In this document: positions 1-11,885 of the stretch, in pieces
Layout of the letters: each line of letters opens with the position of its first letter
Position numbering within the stretch: the stretch's first letter is position 1
Assembly: GCA_034440635.1 (NCBI GenBank)
Contig: JAOTON010001898.1
Coordinates: 1,353,501 to 1,417,500 of the forward strand
DNA from: Lepas anatifera
Lineage: Eukaryota > Arthropoda > Thecostraca > Lepadidae
DNA length: 64,000 nucleotides
Direction: 5' to 3'
Translations under genes and position numbers: made by a program
The notes under the pieces: model-generated
What the model saw: only the letters and a program-made list of their open reading frames with translations
What the model was told of the DNA's origin: nothing
Databases searched by the model: none

Positions 1-426
1 ACAACTATAAAAGACTCCCCGAGTTCTCTATTTTCATGTTTGTCACGGACAATGAATACTTACCCCTAGCCTTCCCCCCGCGAGACGAAAGATCTGCTTT
101 TGGCGACGTGGGAGGTCCAACTCTGAACAGTGAAATCCATCGGATTTCAGCCCCATGACCTGGAGACGTGCTCTGGAGGAAAAATTAAGTTCAATTTTGT
201 AGTGATGCTGTGTCCAGACTGTGAGGCCTATGCGTTTATTGCGCACAAGAATTTAGATGTCAGTCAATAACAAACACACCAGTGCTGGCGTAATTGCCGA
301 GGCAGGTCCTCCGCGGCTGGAGAGAGAGTCAGCTGGTGTGGTTTAACACGCCCCACAGCCACTGCCAGACCGGTGAGGAGGAGAGGCCACGCACGCAGAC
401 CGTGGGTATAAACACGCCGACTGCTG
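1..426. other. no gene recognised
   Basis: I see no convincing coding sequence or named repeat here. A short open frame on the minus strand (43-246) has no recognisable motif and is probably chance. Confidence 0.4.
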
Positions 427-439
427 GCTCACTCACGAA

Positions 440-1385
440 ACAGTCAGGGCCCAGTCACGGCTGCTGGCTGAGTCACAGCCCAGTCACGGCTCAGTCGCGG
501 CTCAGCCACAGCCCAGTCACGGCTCAGTCACGGCTGCTAGCTCGGTCACAGCCCAGTCACGGCTCAGTCACGGCTCAGTCACCGCCCAATCACGGCTCAG
601 TCATGGCTGCTAGCCCAGTCATGGCTGCTAGCCCAGTCACGGCTCAGTCACGGCTGCTAGCTCAGTCACGGCTCAGTAACAGCCCAGTCACGACTCAGTC
701 ACGGCTGCTAGCTCAGTCACGGCTCAGTAACAGCCCAGTCACGACTCAGTCACGGCTGCTAGCTCAGTCACGGCTCAGTCACAGCCCAGTCACAGCTCAG
801 TCACGGCTGCTAGCTCAGTCACGGCTCAGTCACAGCCCAGTCACGACTCAGTCGCGGCTGCTAGCTCAGTCACGGCTCAGTCACAGCCCAGTCACAGCTC
901 AGTCACGGCTGCTAGCTCAGTCACGGCTCAGTCACAGCCCAGTCACGACTCAGTCACGGCTGCTAGCTCAGTCACGGCTCAGTAACAGCCCAGTCACGAC
1001 TCAGTCACGGCTGCTAGCTCAGTCACGGCTCAGTCACAGCCCAGTCACAGCTCAGTCACGGCTGCTAGCTCAGTCATGGCTCAGTCACAGCCCAGTCACG
1101 GCTCAGTCACGGCTGCTAGCTCAGTCACGGCCCAGTTACGGCTCAGTCACGGCTCAGTCACAGCCCAGTCACGGCTCAGTCACGGCTCAGTCACAGCCCA
1201 GTTACGGCTCAGTCACGGCTGCTAGCTCAGTCACGGCTCAGTCACAGCCCAGTCACGGCTCAGTCACGGCTGCTAGCTCAGTCACGGCTCAGTCACGGCT
1301 TAGTCACGGCTGCTAGCTCAGTCACGGCTCAGTCACGGCTCAGTCACGGCTGCTAGATCAGTCACGGCCCACTCACGGCGACTAG
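440..1385. repeat. minisatellite, 11-bp unit with 51-bp higher-order period
   Basis: The basic unit is CAGTCACGGCT (11 bp) with variants CAGTCACAGCC and CAGTCACGACT. An 18-bp form carrying an extra GCTAGCT-type tail recurs so that three 11-bp units plus one 18-bp unit make a 51-bp higher-order unit. For example, CTCAGTCACGGCTCAGTAAC starts at 661 and again at 712. Because 51 is divisible by 3, a 340-codon frame stays open through the array on the plus strand. That frame is a by-product of the period and not evidence of a gene. The left and right edges are more diverged, as expected of tandem arrays. Confidence 0.92.
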
Positions 1386-2426
1386 CACTGCTCGTCATAA
1401 TGTTCCCTGTTTGGAGCAACCCTCACAAATTGAATGCCTCTCTACTCCCGTGGGGCCTATACATCTGGATGGGATTACCTAATTCACCGAGCGAACGCCT
1501 CCGAGAGTTTATGACGTACGCATCTCGCCCCAGGGCCAAGGCTCGCACTTGATGGTGGTCTTCAATGTAACCGCCGCGAGAATACCTGAGGCAGTCTCAC
1601 TTAAACCTACGAAACGTCTCAGTGGTATGTTCACGGTGGAAGACAGCGTAGGCGGAGCCCAAATTTGGTCTAGGGGCCAATTTCGGCCTGTGTCGGTATC
1701 AATCAGAGGGGCACCATTTCTCCAAGCACGACCAATCATGGCGGGTGCCAATACCTGTATTCGGAGGGAAGGGGAAGAGGCAGGAAGCGACGGACACTTC
1801 AGAAGGTGGGGGGGGGGGCACTGGACGCAGTGTTGTGGGTTCAAGCAGGGCCTTCTCTCTCTGTCCCTCCGGATGCGCATATGGAGGGCAGCTGCGTCGG
1901 CGTCTGTGACAGGTGCTGGTTGGACAGGAGGCGGGGCGCACATCTTGGCTGGAGTGTGACCGGGCCCAGGCCTGTAATGGAGTAGTTACGGTCGTTTGGA
2001 GAGCAGTGTCAATAACTGCCGGGGCGTCAGCAGCGGCCGCAACAGAGCAGTCGGCTCCTCAGCCCCATACTGCCATTTGGCGGGGACCCCAACACTGCCC
2101 ACTAACCCATTTCCATGCTTGCCCCGTACAGGGAGATATCGCTGCCTCTATCACAGGCGGATCCAGGAGGTGAAGGGGTCACGTGTCCAAGATGCCCCTG
2201 GATCCATCCCTGGGTATAAAAAGGTATGACTAACTCGGCAGCTCTGAGTTCCGTATTCGTATCACCTCAAAAGTCAGAACATGGTTAGGGTCACAGCGAG
2301 CTTGCCTCGCCCTCCCGGACTGGAGGAAGGGAGACTTATTATTAAACATCGGTGATGGGCATGGTTTTTATTTTGAGAAATAGTCAACACTCTTGGTCTA
2401 CATTGGTGAATGGTATAGAAGTTGTA
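1386..2426. other. no gene recognised; possible MITE end
   Basis: Overlapping open frames on both strands (about 1509-1959) have no recognised motif. Around 2155-2212 the sequence GGCGGATCCAGG and a facing CCTGGATCC resemble the ends of short hAT-type elements, but no target duplication could be shown. Confidence 0.35.
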
Positions 2427-2634
2427 GTAGGATCTCGTTCGGACTTCCTCCACAAGAAGATACTGGGGGTCGGAGCTTCCGTACTGTATTACAGTGCTTC
2501 GTCAGCAATGATCGTTCGGAATATGAGGGGGATAAAAAGACACAAGAGAACACACCGTACAAAAGTTGAGCTCAGAAAAACATGCGACATCAATAATCTA
2601 CACGTGACAGCAATAAACCATTGATTTCCTAGAA
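2427..2634 (-). mobile_element. Penelope-like element, distal 3' segment
   Basis: This stretch matches the reverse complement of 7720-7922 at high identity and continues, after removal of the 2635-5476 insertion, into 5481 onward. It is therefore the outer 3' part of the minus-strand Penelope-like element whose coding relic lies at 5949-7214. Homology to the plus-strand copy stops at about 2427 and 7922, in the sequence GATCCTAC, which marks the element end. No coding motif is present. Confidence 0.75.
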
Positions 2635-5476
2635 GGGGCATTCCACGACAAATCGACAAATCGATGGGTTGAAATAACACCTTCATATCTCAGATTTTCA
2701 TGAAAATTCGGGACTAGGGTTCTCAGTGGCGCTGAAAACGACTATGGTATTTTTAGTCTCGTCCGGATAATCGTTTCGGAGTTATAGCCTCGGGCAATCC
2801 AGCATCGGACGCGTGCATCGGACTTTTCGCTTGAGTTTTTAGCCATTTAAATTAAAGGTGTCCCTTCAAGAGGTTACATGAAAACAATTACAAAATTCTG
2901 AACAATACAAATATGTAAGTTTAATTATGTTACTTGGTATGAATATGTATAAAATCTAATTACAAATTTTTGCAAAGGTAAGTATGCATATTCCCTATGT
3001 TTTTATTGAATTAAAAACAACTTCATGTGAAAGAGCATTGCTTAAACTACATATAACGCTAATAAAAAGAATGGAGACTACAGAGCAAAATCAGAAATGA
3101 GCACCGCAGACCAAGCCCAACACCGTCGCCGGCCACTCAGCCTGCAGTCGGCACGCCGCATAGACGCGTCCGGTTGGAAGTGGGGTAACGGGGAGGGGAG
3201 AACCGAGCAAGACTGCGCTTCGGTGACATTGCGAATGAACTAGATGTGGTGTGGAGGCTACTGTTGCTAACATACAAATTTGAGCCGTTCCGAAAAAAAT
3301 GAACGTATTACCGGAACATTCGGAACAATTCCGACACTGGTGCATTTGGTGGAAAATTTAGTGTGAGGATTATGCGTCAGAAGCCGATTATTACTGTTGA
3401 CTTTGGTTTGTTTTAGATAGTTTTCTTTTTCCACCCATACCCTAAAAAGTTGCATGTATCCCAGTTCAATTTATATTAGAAAGCACACATCCTAAATAAA
3501 AAGTCATATAGCGTCCACGCCGACAACTGCTTTTCGAACATATAAGATTAAGACATGATGCTTTATTTAAGATCTGACCCACGGATCGGAAGAACGGCTC
3601 CATCACATGGTGCCATTGAACTTCACAGATTCATTTTGAAACTCGAACCCTCTGTCCCTCATCATTGGAGAGGCCATGGACAATAACGGTCTTCGAATTA
3701 ACCGATACGAACTTGTGAATCTTTAATGTTTCTTTTCTCGCGACTGCCTTATTGAAGCGTTTTCTGAGCTAAATAGCTAATTTGAGAACTTCTTGGTGGA
3801 TCATTTTGGGTAGAGATCGAGGCAAGCAATGTAACACTGCTTTCCGTGTCCCCTTCCAAGCATGTTTGCTGAGATTGTAAGGAGATGGGTACCCCCTGTC
3901 AGTAAAGGTGAACCGGGGCCTCATACCAGCGCGTGTTAAAAAACACACTGGAGCGGAGCCTCGGAGGCCTCCACCTACTTTATTCTAGGTGGCTGGAGAA
4001 CCCTTCGTGGCCAAAAAACGATATTGCACTACTTTTGAGAATATTTAATTGCAAGTCGATTGGTCAAATAACCTTGAAAATCGGGCTCAATTTTGTAATT
4101 ATAGGCTTTCAAAGTTAAACCCCTTATTTTGATATCGCTGCAATCGCGCGGTTGCACCAGTTCGCGTGCAACAAAGACAAACTGGCAACGTTATAGCACC
4201 ATATAAAACGAGATTATATGTCAATTTCACCCGTCATAAAGGTCAAGGTCACATTTCAAGGCCATACCAGCATTCTCAAAGTGATTGGTCGGGTGCTTCC
4301 GGTCGCATGGCGTTACCCAGTATGACCTATATTATGCTACGACGTCATAGTTAAGATAAATAAATGTAAAGGTCAAGGTCACAGGTCAATTTAAAATGTC
4401 ATGTGTAAAGGTCAATGCTCATTTTTCGTCAAACGGTAGCTATGGTGCTAGTCATGGTGTAAATAAGGGGAATATGCCATATTGTGACGTCTTAGGTCAA
4501 TGACCTTGAGTGCCCTTAACCCCAAAAATTAGGTTTACAATTATTGAGACGTTCTCACTATGGCCTTGCTCTGTTTTTAGTGCATTCTGGACTTCTTTGA
4601 GCTTAATCACACATTTCCGGGCGAATACCTAGCACGGCTAATACTTGACCTTTATGACCTGGTTTGAACTTGACGATACTGACCTAGGTCAATTAAGATC
4701 AGTCATAATATGTATTTCAATAGTTTACACCCAGTCCCCAACCAGAGTTTTTTAAGCCTCCTAGTTTCCGAGAGCTCAGGGGGCCTACCAGTCCACCCCT
4801 CCAGTGCCCGTAAGTGTCGGACGCCTCTCCAGTGCGCGTGTTAAGGAATGTGACATTGATTACAATTTATTGCTTTAAATACATACTTACCCTCATTGCC
4901 GACCAATTTCACCATTGAGACATATTTCGTGACCAGACACGTTTGATAGGTGCAGCGACGCCGGGCCGCGCTGGCGCACGAACCTCACAAAAGTGGGGTT
5001 TCGGGACGTTTGGGAGCTCAGATCTCGCTTTCTGTTAAAGTCTCCATTGTTTTTATCATTTAATCTTGTAGAGAAAAGTATAAAGAGTAATGTGAGCCTC
5101 AAAAAGTTTAAAATAATTAATAGCAAAATAGTTTTTCATAGATTTTGAAAAATTTAAGAATGTATAATATATTTAAAATTTAATTTTTTGAATTATATTT
5201 TTAATATGCTAGAATTCGTAAATTTGTTCTTAAGATACCTTGATCAAGTTTTTTTATAGCATTTATAGAAGCATACAGGTAAAATTTCGTCTTTAAAAAA
5301 ACATGCAAGTGGGGATGGTCGAAATGCCTGAGGCTATAATTTTCAAACCGTAAGTCAGGGAGGAAAACGAATACGAAAATCGTCATCAGCTTCATCAATA
5401 GCCCCCTGACAAAAAATACACCGAAATCTGCGACATGAGGGTGTTATCGACTTGTCGATTTGTCGTGGAATGTCCC
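2635..5476. mobile_element. 2.84-kb non-coding DNA element, ~30-bp inverted ends, 4-bp target duplication
   Basis: The left end starts GGGGCATTCCACGACAAATC and the right end is its near-perfect inverse (GGGACATTCC read from the minus strand). The inverted match extends about 30 bp. It is flanked by AGAA at 2631-2634 and 5477-5480. The uninterrupted paralogous site on the minus strand near 7720 has a single AGAA, which confirms insertion with a 4-bp duplication. The interior has no recognisable transposase, so this looks non-autonomous. Chapaev and Sola1 are known to make 4-bp duplications, but I cannot assign the superfamily. A second, longer-diverged copy lies at 59029-62282 and an end fragment at 55302-55570. 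Confidence 0.85.
3935..4849. mobile_element. GGTCA-rich module with TTAA-type imperfect inverted ends
   Basis: The right end reads, on the minus strand, TTAACACGCGCACTGGAGAG. The left end reads TTAAAAAACACACTGGAGCG. The ends are thus imperfect inverted repeats next to TTAA. The interior has many AGGTCA/TGACCT and AAGGTCAAGG motifs and no coding frame. The same module sits at the equivalent position inside the second host-element copy (60625-61527), so it entered the host element before that element was copied. A diverged relative spans 8586-8710 and about 10440-11885. Confidence 0.65.
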
Positions 5477-5480
5477 AGAA

Positions 5481-5948
5481 CGACCTAAGAAATTATCAAT
5501 ACATTAAAAGGTAAAGTTTTAAAAACGCATCTTTAACATGCAAAGGCTAGAGTACTAGGTTTAGCAAGAGAGGGAGGGGGTTTTAAGACAGCTAAAATAA
5601 AACACGCAATACTCGCAATGCTCACTTATTAATTATATAAAAGAAGGGGAAGCTCTAAAAAGGGGATATAGAACAGGAGTGGAGAGGAGGCGCGGGGGGG
5701 GGTAAAATGTTACAATAAAAACGCGCAATATTCACTTATTTATGGTAAAAAAATTAAAAGCTATAAAATACCTATGATCGATTCAATGTAATGCAAACTT
5801 TCGCTTATTTATTATACGAAAAAGCAAACACTATAAAATACATATTATCTAATTCACATTCATCTAATTCACCTTCACATTACACAAGATCAAGAGGAGC
5901 TTCCATCCTAGGAACAGGCCCGACGAATTATAGGAAGCCATCTATCGT
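5481..5948 (-). mobile_element. Penelope-like element, 3' untranslated region
   Basis: Located directly downstream of the GIY-YIG coding relic on the minus strand. It matches, inverted, the plus-strand copy at about 7300-7700, including the runs around ATAAATAAGCGAAAGTTTGC. The sequence resumes the Penelope-like 3' region that is interrupted by the 2635-5476 insertion. It contains no gene. Confidence 0.7.
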
Positions 5949-7214
5949 TTAAGAGAGAGAGCCTGAGTTCCTATTTACAATGGCATCATTAGGAGAGACG
6001 AGCAGACTTTGTCGACGTCCACGAGTTTGGATGTAGGCCGATTCCATAAGCAAACGCATCTGGTGGTGGGCTCCGTGATTCGGTATCTTGACTTCCGAGA
6101 AGGCTGGAGTGCACTGCCGGTGCTCACTGAAGGCTGACGCCTTCAGTTTGGAGGGCACTTGTCCTCTCCAGCTGTTGCGGTGCTCTTGAATCCGTGACTG
6201 TACTTCTCGATCAGTTTCACCGATGTAAATGACGCTCTCGCCTCCTACCTTGCATGAACACTCGATGAGGTATATCACGTTGCTTTTCTGTGATGTGGGC
6301 AGCTAGTGCTTAGCCTTGCTGCACACCAAAGATCCTACGGTTCGCAGCGGTTTGGACACCAGTTCTATGCCGATCTTGTTGGCTTCTCTTTTGAGTTGGT
6401 AGAAGTCGTGTCCTGCAAACGGCACAGAGAGGCGGGTGGAAGGCGTGCTGGTATCGTCAGGGTTGGGAGGCGCAGGAAGAGCACGAGCATTGAGTTTGAA
6501 GTATTTTCTTGTTTTTGTTATCACCGAGTCTATGAATTCCCGGGGGTAGCCATGTTGGCAGAACTTCTTGCTTATAAATTCTAGTTCCTTGTTGCAGTCA
6601 CTGTTCCTGGAGCAGTATCTTAAGGCTCGAATACAGTCTGATCTGATGGCGGATCTCTGGTATCGCTTTTCCGTGTAAGATTAAAATGCGGGCACTTGGT
6701 TTGTGGCACAAGCTTTGCAGTATACTGATGTTACGAATTTCTTGTCCGCTCTCGTTATTAGTATGTCCAAATACGGAATTGTGCGGTTTTCTTCAAATTC
6801 TTTAGTCACTTTGAGACTAGGATCTTTGCTGTTAAGTAGTTCCACATAAGTGTTGACTGAGGGATCATCACCTTCGAGAAGTACCAAATAATCATCTGCA
6901 TACCTGCAGAAGCTGTAGACGTGGGCACCGCAGGTAGCAGCTAGGGACTGGAGGTTGTTTTCCCATTGGCCCATGAAGAAATCGGCTACTTCCGGTGAGT
7001 AACTTTTTTCCATGGCCAGACCGGAAGTCTGACGGAACCACCTCTCTTTATCGCCGTCTTGAACCACAGCATGACAGTTACGGATTGAAAGGTCGAGGAG
7101 GTCAGCAACTGCATCAGGCTTCAGACAGGTGACTTCAGAGAGAGCTTCCTTGTGGGCGTGAAGAAGGACACGGATGAGTGGTATTGCCGGTTCGATCGGT
7201 ATTGACGGAAACAT
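5949..7214 (-). pseudogene. Penelope-like retroelement: reverse transcriptase plus GIY-YIG endonuclease, 5'-truncated
   Basis: One reading frame covers about 420 codons and is broken by two in-frame stops (at 6681-6683 and 6303-6305). The first part has reverse-transcriptase motifs: QTSGLAME (motif B region), then CRYADDYLVLL (motif C, about 6888-6903), then PYLDILITR. The last part has a GIY-YIG nuclease: YLIEC, then YIGET, then R and H in SRIQEH, a glutamate in LMESAYI and an asparagine near the C-terminus. The order RT then GIY-YIG is diagnostic of Penelope-like elements, which copy themselves by target-primed reverse transcription. The N-terminal half of the protein is missing, because the sequence breaks at about 7216 against an inverted piece of the same element. 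With two stops and truncation this copy is dead. Confidence 0.9.
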
Positions 7215-7216
7215 AG

Positions 7217-7922
7217 CTCACTTACCGGCAGTAGCCGATTTCTTCATGGGCCAATGGGAAAACAACCTCCAGTCCCTAGCTGCTACCTGCGGTGTCCATA
7301 TTTTGACAATGTTTTCATAATACTGTCTTTTATATTTAATTAGGTAATATTTATTTCATAGTGTTTGCTTTTTCGTATCATAAATAAGCGAAAGTTTGCA
7401 TTATATGGAATCGGTAGCAGGTATTTTATAGCTTTTGAATTTTCTTACCATAAATAAATGAATATTGCGTGTTTTTATTGTAACATTTTACCCCCCGCGC
7501 CTCCTCTCCACTCCTGTTCTATATCCCCTTTTTTATAGCTTCCCCCTTCTTTTATATAATTAATGAGTGGGTATTGCGAGTATAGCGTGTTTTATTGTAG
7601 CTGTCTTAAAAACCCCTCCCTCTCTTGCTAAATCTAGTACTCCAGCTTTTCCATGTCAAAGATGCGTTTTTAAAACTTTGCCTTTTAATTTATTGATAAT
7701 TTCTTGTGTTGTTCTCGGAAGTCAATGGTTTATTGCTGTCACGTGTAGATTATTGATGTCGCATGTTTTTCTGAGCTCAACTTTTGTACTGTGTGTTCTC
7801 TTGTGTCTTTTTATCCCCCTTATATTTCGAACTATCATCGCTGACGAAGCACTGTAATACAGTACGAAAGCTCCGACCCCCAGTATCTTCTTGTAGAGGA
7901 AGTCCCAACGAGATCCTACGAA
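7217..7922 (+). mobile_element. Penelope-like element, inverted partial copy (RT fragment fused to 3' region)
   Basis: Positions 7225-7298 repeat, on the plus strand, the RT segment around the FFMGQWENN codons found on the minus strand near 6930-7005. They then jump to the element's 3' region (7300-7922), which matches 2427-2634 and 5481-5850 inverted. The two copies lie head to head with their 5' truncations almost touching. Inverted and partial-tandem arrangements are characteristic of Penelope-like insertions. Confidence 0.8.
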
Positions 7923-8585
7923 AATCGACTCCACAGTATGGCATTTAAAGAAGTGGTAGTGTAACTACGTCCAGTATTGCTGTGCCTTTGGTACGGATGT
8001 TAATGCACTTGAAAAAAATCAGTGAGAGAAAAATCACCACATTAAATTGTTTTATATGACGACGGACATATTTTCAAAAAAGGATGGAAAACTCACATTT
8101 TCGGTAAACTGTAATGGTCAAGGCCAATGAAGAAGAAAGGTCAGGAGGTAAAATGACCGAACAATTTTTATAATCAGGCCAGAGCGATGGTCTTTTCCCT
8201 TATAATTTTTTTGAATACCAAAACTCAAATTCAATTTTTGACTAATTTGGTTTGCAAAAAATATTGAAAATGAATAAAGAGCATGAAATTTAGTGCCGCC
8301 TATGATATCGGTCTGAAAATGACGCCTCCCACCACGAAAGTGGTACCCCCTGGGCAAAAATTCCTGGATCCGTCCCAGGAATGAGGGAAACAATATAAGA
8401 CGCTAGAGAAAAGAGCGCCTCTGGCAGATTATGCTCTGAAGTCAATTTTAAGGCACCGGTTCTGCACAGGTCTCATATTTTAATATGCGCATTGGAGGGG
8501 GCCCTAAAATGCTTCTCCTGAGATCTAAAAAAACCAAGAGGGTTATAAGAAAGCCCATTTGGGAGTGTGTGGGGACGATGGTGAT
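7923..8585. other. no gene recognised; possible MITE end
   Basis: At 8280-8385 the sequence runs toward CCTGGATCCGTCC, resembling the end of GC-rich hAT-type short elements seen elsewhere in the window (36057-36323). No partner end or target duplication could be identified. Confidence 0.35.
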
Positions 8586-8689
8586 CTACATTATAATCAA
8601 GTTTTATCAACCTAGGTCAATATCTTCAAGGTCAAACGTGGTCGTAAAGGTCAAGTCCGGGCCGTGCTTGAAACCTTTTGGGAAATGCC

Positions 8690-9811
8690 GCGACTGAACG
8701 GCAAACAAAACATGAATGTACTGAAAGGGGACTATGACATAGACCGAAGGTCCAACATAGTGTCCTCTGAAAGCTTGAGTTCATGGTCTTTCAAGGTTAA
8801 GGCAAAAGGGAAGGAGATAATGAGAGAAAAACTTTGCCTAGGAAGAGACACCACTGTTTTTGATTGTGATAACAATCCTGCTACGATAAAGAAGTGGCTA
8901 AGAAACACATTTTGGGAGGAGGCATTATCAGCGTGGACGACTATTAAAAATTTTAGAGGAAAACAACTGAGGAAATATCTTTGCAAAAGTTATATTGGGC
9001 AATAGAGATATTAAAGTCGAAAGCACCCCGTCAATTAGTAAGTAACTCCTAATTAATAAAGGACTGCCAAGAATTGTTGATCTATACAATGTTTCGGAGA
9101 GACAACTATTTACAGCTAATGAGATTGGGAGAAAATAGTGTTCAGCCCATATTAGTGCAATCAATCCTAAGAGCTATTCCAGATGAACGGAAACAACGTA
9201 TAACAAGAGAAAACCAGCAGGGCTAGTGGATCCCGAATGTTTTAACACCCTGAGAAGCTCATCAAAAACGGCAAAATGGACGTATTGGATACTAGAAGAA
9301 AACGCACATCCCTTGGTTACTGAGAAATGCCACGAAAAATGGAAATTAGATCTTTACCCAACGTAATCACCCCAAATGCTGTTGTCTGTTGTATACACAC
9401 GACTAAAACGATCGACAAGGGACGTAAATCTCAATGGATGCAGTATAGGCTAATAAAATGTATCCTACCAACGCAAAGACTACCTCAACTTTTAAGAATT
9501 ACTGAGAGCGATAAATTTAAGAAATATTTATGTACTCAGAAACCATTCTTCACGAATTGTATTCATGTCCTCCCGTCAGAACTCGCTCGAAAAAAATAGG
9601 TTTGTTGGAAAGACAAACTAATATCACAGGTACTGACGCAATTTTGGGCATTCGTAAACGCAACGTTAATGAGAAGTGTTGGATCAACACTAAAATCATG
9701 CTTACAAATCAATTCGTCTGGAATCATAGAGATCGTCAGGAGTGCTTAACTCTCGAAAGCCTGAATGCTGACATGTGCGATTATCTCACAATTGAACACC
9801 ACATTGCTTAA
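8690..9811 (+). pseudogene. L1/Tx1-like LINE, C-terminal part of ORF2, degenerate
   Basis: Translation in shifting frames gives, in order, features typical of the region after the reverse transcriptase of L1/Tx1 LINEs. These are NTFWEEALSAW (about 8909-8941), NKGLPRIVDLYN and RQLFTANEIG (about 9055-9130), a QYRLIKCIL segment followed by ITESDKFKKYLC (about 9440-9535), and finally AILGIRKRN and a long closing helix ending CDYLTIEHHIA (to 9811). Many stops and frameshifts are present, and no RT motif is left upstream, so it is a 5'-truncated decayed copy. It interrupts the GGTCA-rich module relic. Confidence 0.7.
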
Positions 9812-10440
9812 CTTAATTATACTGAAAGTCGGTTTGTGGACAGATGGGGATCGCTGATTCAACGCTTATAAAACCACCACTACGCGCGCTCGAGACCACA
9901 CCATGTATGTCTGCAACTGTATCTGTCCTCTGAGCGAACCATGCCAGCGCTCTCTCACCGCTGTGTCTCTGATGACGGCGGTGCGCAGCGGGAGGCGACC
10001 GCGCACTGAATGTGCCTGTGTGTGTAGTGGTCACTGCGATGGGTGTAGTCGGGAAGGAGGAGGGGTTTGTAGTGTGTCACCGGAGTGAGAGAGCCGCCGG
10101 GGCCGCGGTTACCAGTGTGGGGTGGTGGCCTCTTCATTATTGTTACGCATAAAAGGTGTGTGCTTCCTTGGGAGAGACTGTGCACTCCCGGTTGATCAGT
10201 GGGCGAATTTTGTTCTCTCGTCGACTATTTTCGTGAAGGCTTCACTACAGCTCAGGTTTTTTGCAACATTACTACAGTTTAAGGAGCATAAGCCTTTATT
10301 TATGTGTAGATTGGGTCTAGTCTGTGACCTCCGGGACGCGATATTTAGGATTTTGAAATAGTACTTAGTGATTTCTGGCTCAAAAAAGATATTTTTAAAT
10401 GTGGAAAAATATTGAGGCTATCTTTGGTCTTTTCTGGGTC
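9812..10440. other. no gene recognised
   Basis: Contains a TATAAAA at about 9868 and a GC-rich stretch to 10120, but no open frame with recognisable motifs on either strand. A promoter cannot be argued from a single TATA-like word. Confidence 0.35.
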
Positions 10441-11122
10441 TATGAATTTCCATATTTGGTAATTTTGGAGCAATAATTTAAATAGCAATGGCTGTGCTTA
10501 AATGTATCTCAATGTCTGTGCCGAAATATATAATCAATGAACAAAGTCATTCAAGGTCACTGATCTATGACGTAAAAATATGGCTTATCCCTAATAATGT
10601 ATCCAATGTAGCAGCACTATAGCAGCCTTGAATACTATGGTGCCTATGCCTAGCAGCCTATGAACACTGTAGCAACTATGAAGTCAACACATAAAATACG
10701 TCGTACTGTACAATGCTACCTAAACAGAACCCTGGGGTCAGTGACCTTGACATTTTTCATGACCTTGACCTTGGCATTCATGTGATGTGACCCTGACATA
10801 TAATCTCAGTCATATGACGCTATTACTTCACTCGGTCTACAGTTCAGGTTAACTGGTGCGACCGCGAGGTTGCGACGATATCAAAACAGAGACATAACCA
10901 GAGGTGCAGAAAGTATGCTGGCTGTCACAAACTCAATGCGATGTATGCCTCCTCTGTCACACAGAGCTGGAAATAATAATTGCATACTCGAATACTATTT
11001 CCAATGTGCTGAATATCCTCTAGATAGAGGACATTTACTTTTTGCAGCAGACAAGGTTCTAGCACCAAACCATTACAGCATGAAAGTAGTAAACTGAGTT
11101 TTCATTAATAGATCATGTTTTT

Positions 11123-11400
11123 GTTTTTGGAAGGAAAATTTCCAATTATGGGTCATTTTTATCCAGTATTGGGGTCATAACTATTATTGGCAACTCTGAC
11201 TGCAGTTTCCCCCAATGACATGCATTTCCTTTTTGAAGAAGTTTCCATTTTTGGAAGGAGTGTTTCCAATTATGGTACTTTTCCACATGATTACATGTAG
11301 CAATTATCATGAAAATAGTCATTATTGGGAACATACCTATTAATGGGAGCGTACATGTACACACAATTGGGAATCCTAACCACAGCTTCCCCCCCCACTA
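11123..11400. repeat. imperfect direct duplication
   Basis: Two passages share the order TTTGGAAGGA, TTTCCAATTATGG, then CAGTTTCCCCC or CAGCTTCCCCC (about 11128-11215 and 11253-11395). The copies differ by many substitutions and a length change. This is probably a decayed two-unit repeat with no coding content. Confidence 0.45.
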
Positions 11401-11885
11401 AACTTCTATCTCACATATCAACAAAAGGGAAAAAATGTCAATGTCAACATAGTATTTGAATCTACCTAAAATGTGTTGGTAAAGTGGACCTTCGGTAGCA
11501 TTTTTATAAACACATTAAATGCTTAAAATTTGCATCCCACTCACGATCATCACCTGCCTGGTCATTCCTTTCTGCAGTAAAAACTTTGAGGCAACTAGCC
11601 TGCATAGATGTAAAATTATGTCTATTGCCCTAATAAGTACAGAGGTATTGGAATTCACATACCAAAGAAAGATCCAGTGTAGTCAAAATCCTGCTTTAAC
11701 TCCATGCAGTTCAGGTCCTGTGAGTTGCTTACCACCACTGGTAGTAAGCAACACACCCCCAACCAGCGCTTTTTGAAGTCTATTTCTTTCTGAGATTTGC
11801 TGTGATTTTCTGAGATAAGAAGGGGGTCTACTCGGCCCCCTCCAGTGCACGTTACTTCCAGGCCCCTCTCCAGTGTGGGTGTTAA

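Larger units (their letters stand above)
8586..11885. mobile_element. diverged copy of the GGTCA-rich module, split by a LINE
   Basis: 8586-8710 matches the minus-strand sequence of 4600-4720 (CCTAGGTCAATATC, then GGTCATAAAGGTC-like and GCCGTGCT-like words). About 10440-11885 shows scattered similarity to the rest (AGTCATTCAAGGTCA, GACGT-rich and GGTCA-rich text). It ends at 11840-11885 with CCTCTCCAGTG followed by TTAA, like the module end at 4849. The LINE tail at 8690-9811 lies between. Divergence is high, so the boundaries are approximate and unrelated sequence may be included. Confidence 0.45.

Noticed and set aside
294..1316. 340-codon plus-strand open frame
   Set aside because: Created by a stop-free 51-bp higher-order repeat; flanking codons show no motif.
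3935..4849. independent TTAA insertion separate in each host copy
   Set aside because: The module sits at the equivalent position in 60625-61527 as well, so it predates the host element's spread and cannot be counted as a new insertion.
9860..9910. TATA-box promoter
   Set aside because: A single TATAAAA with no downstream gene is not enough.
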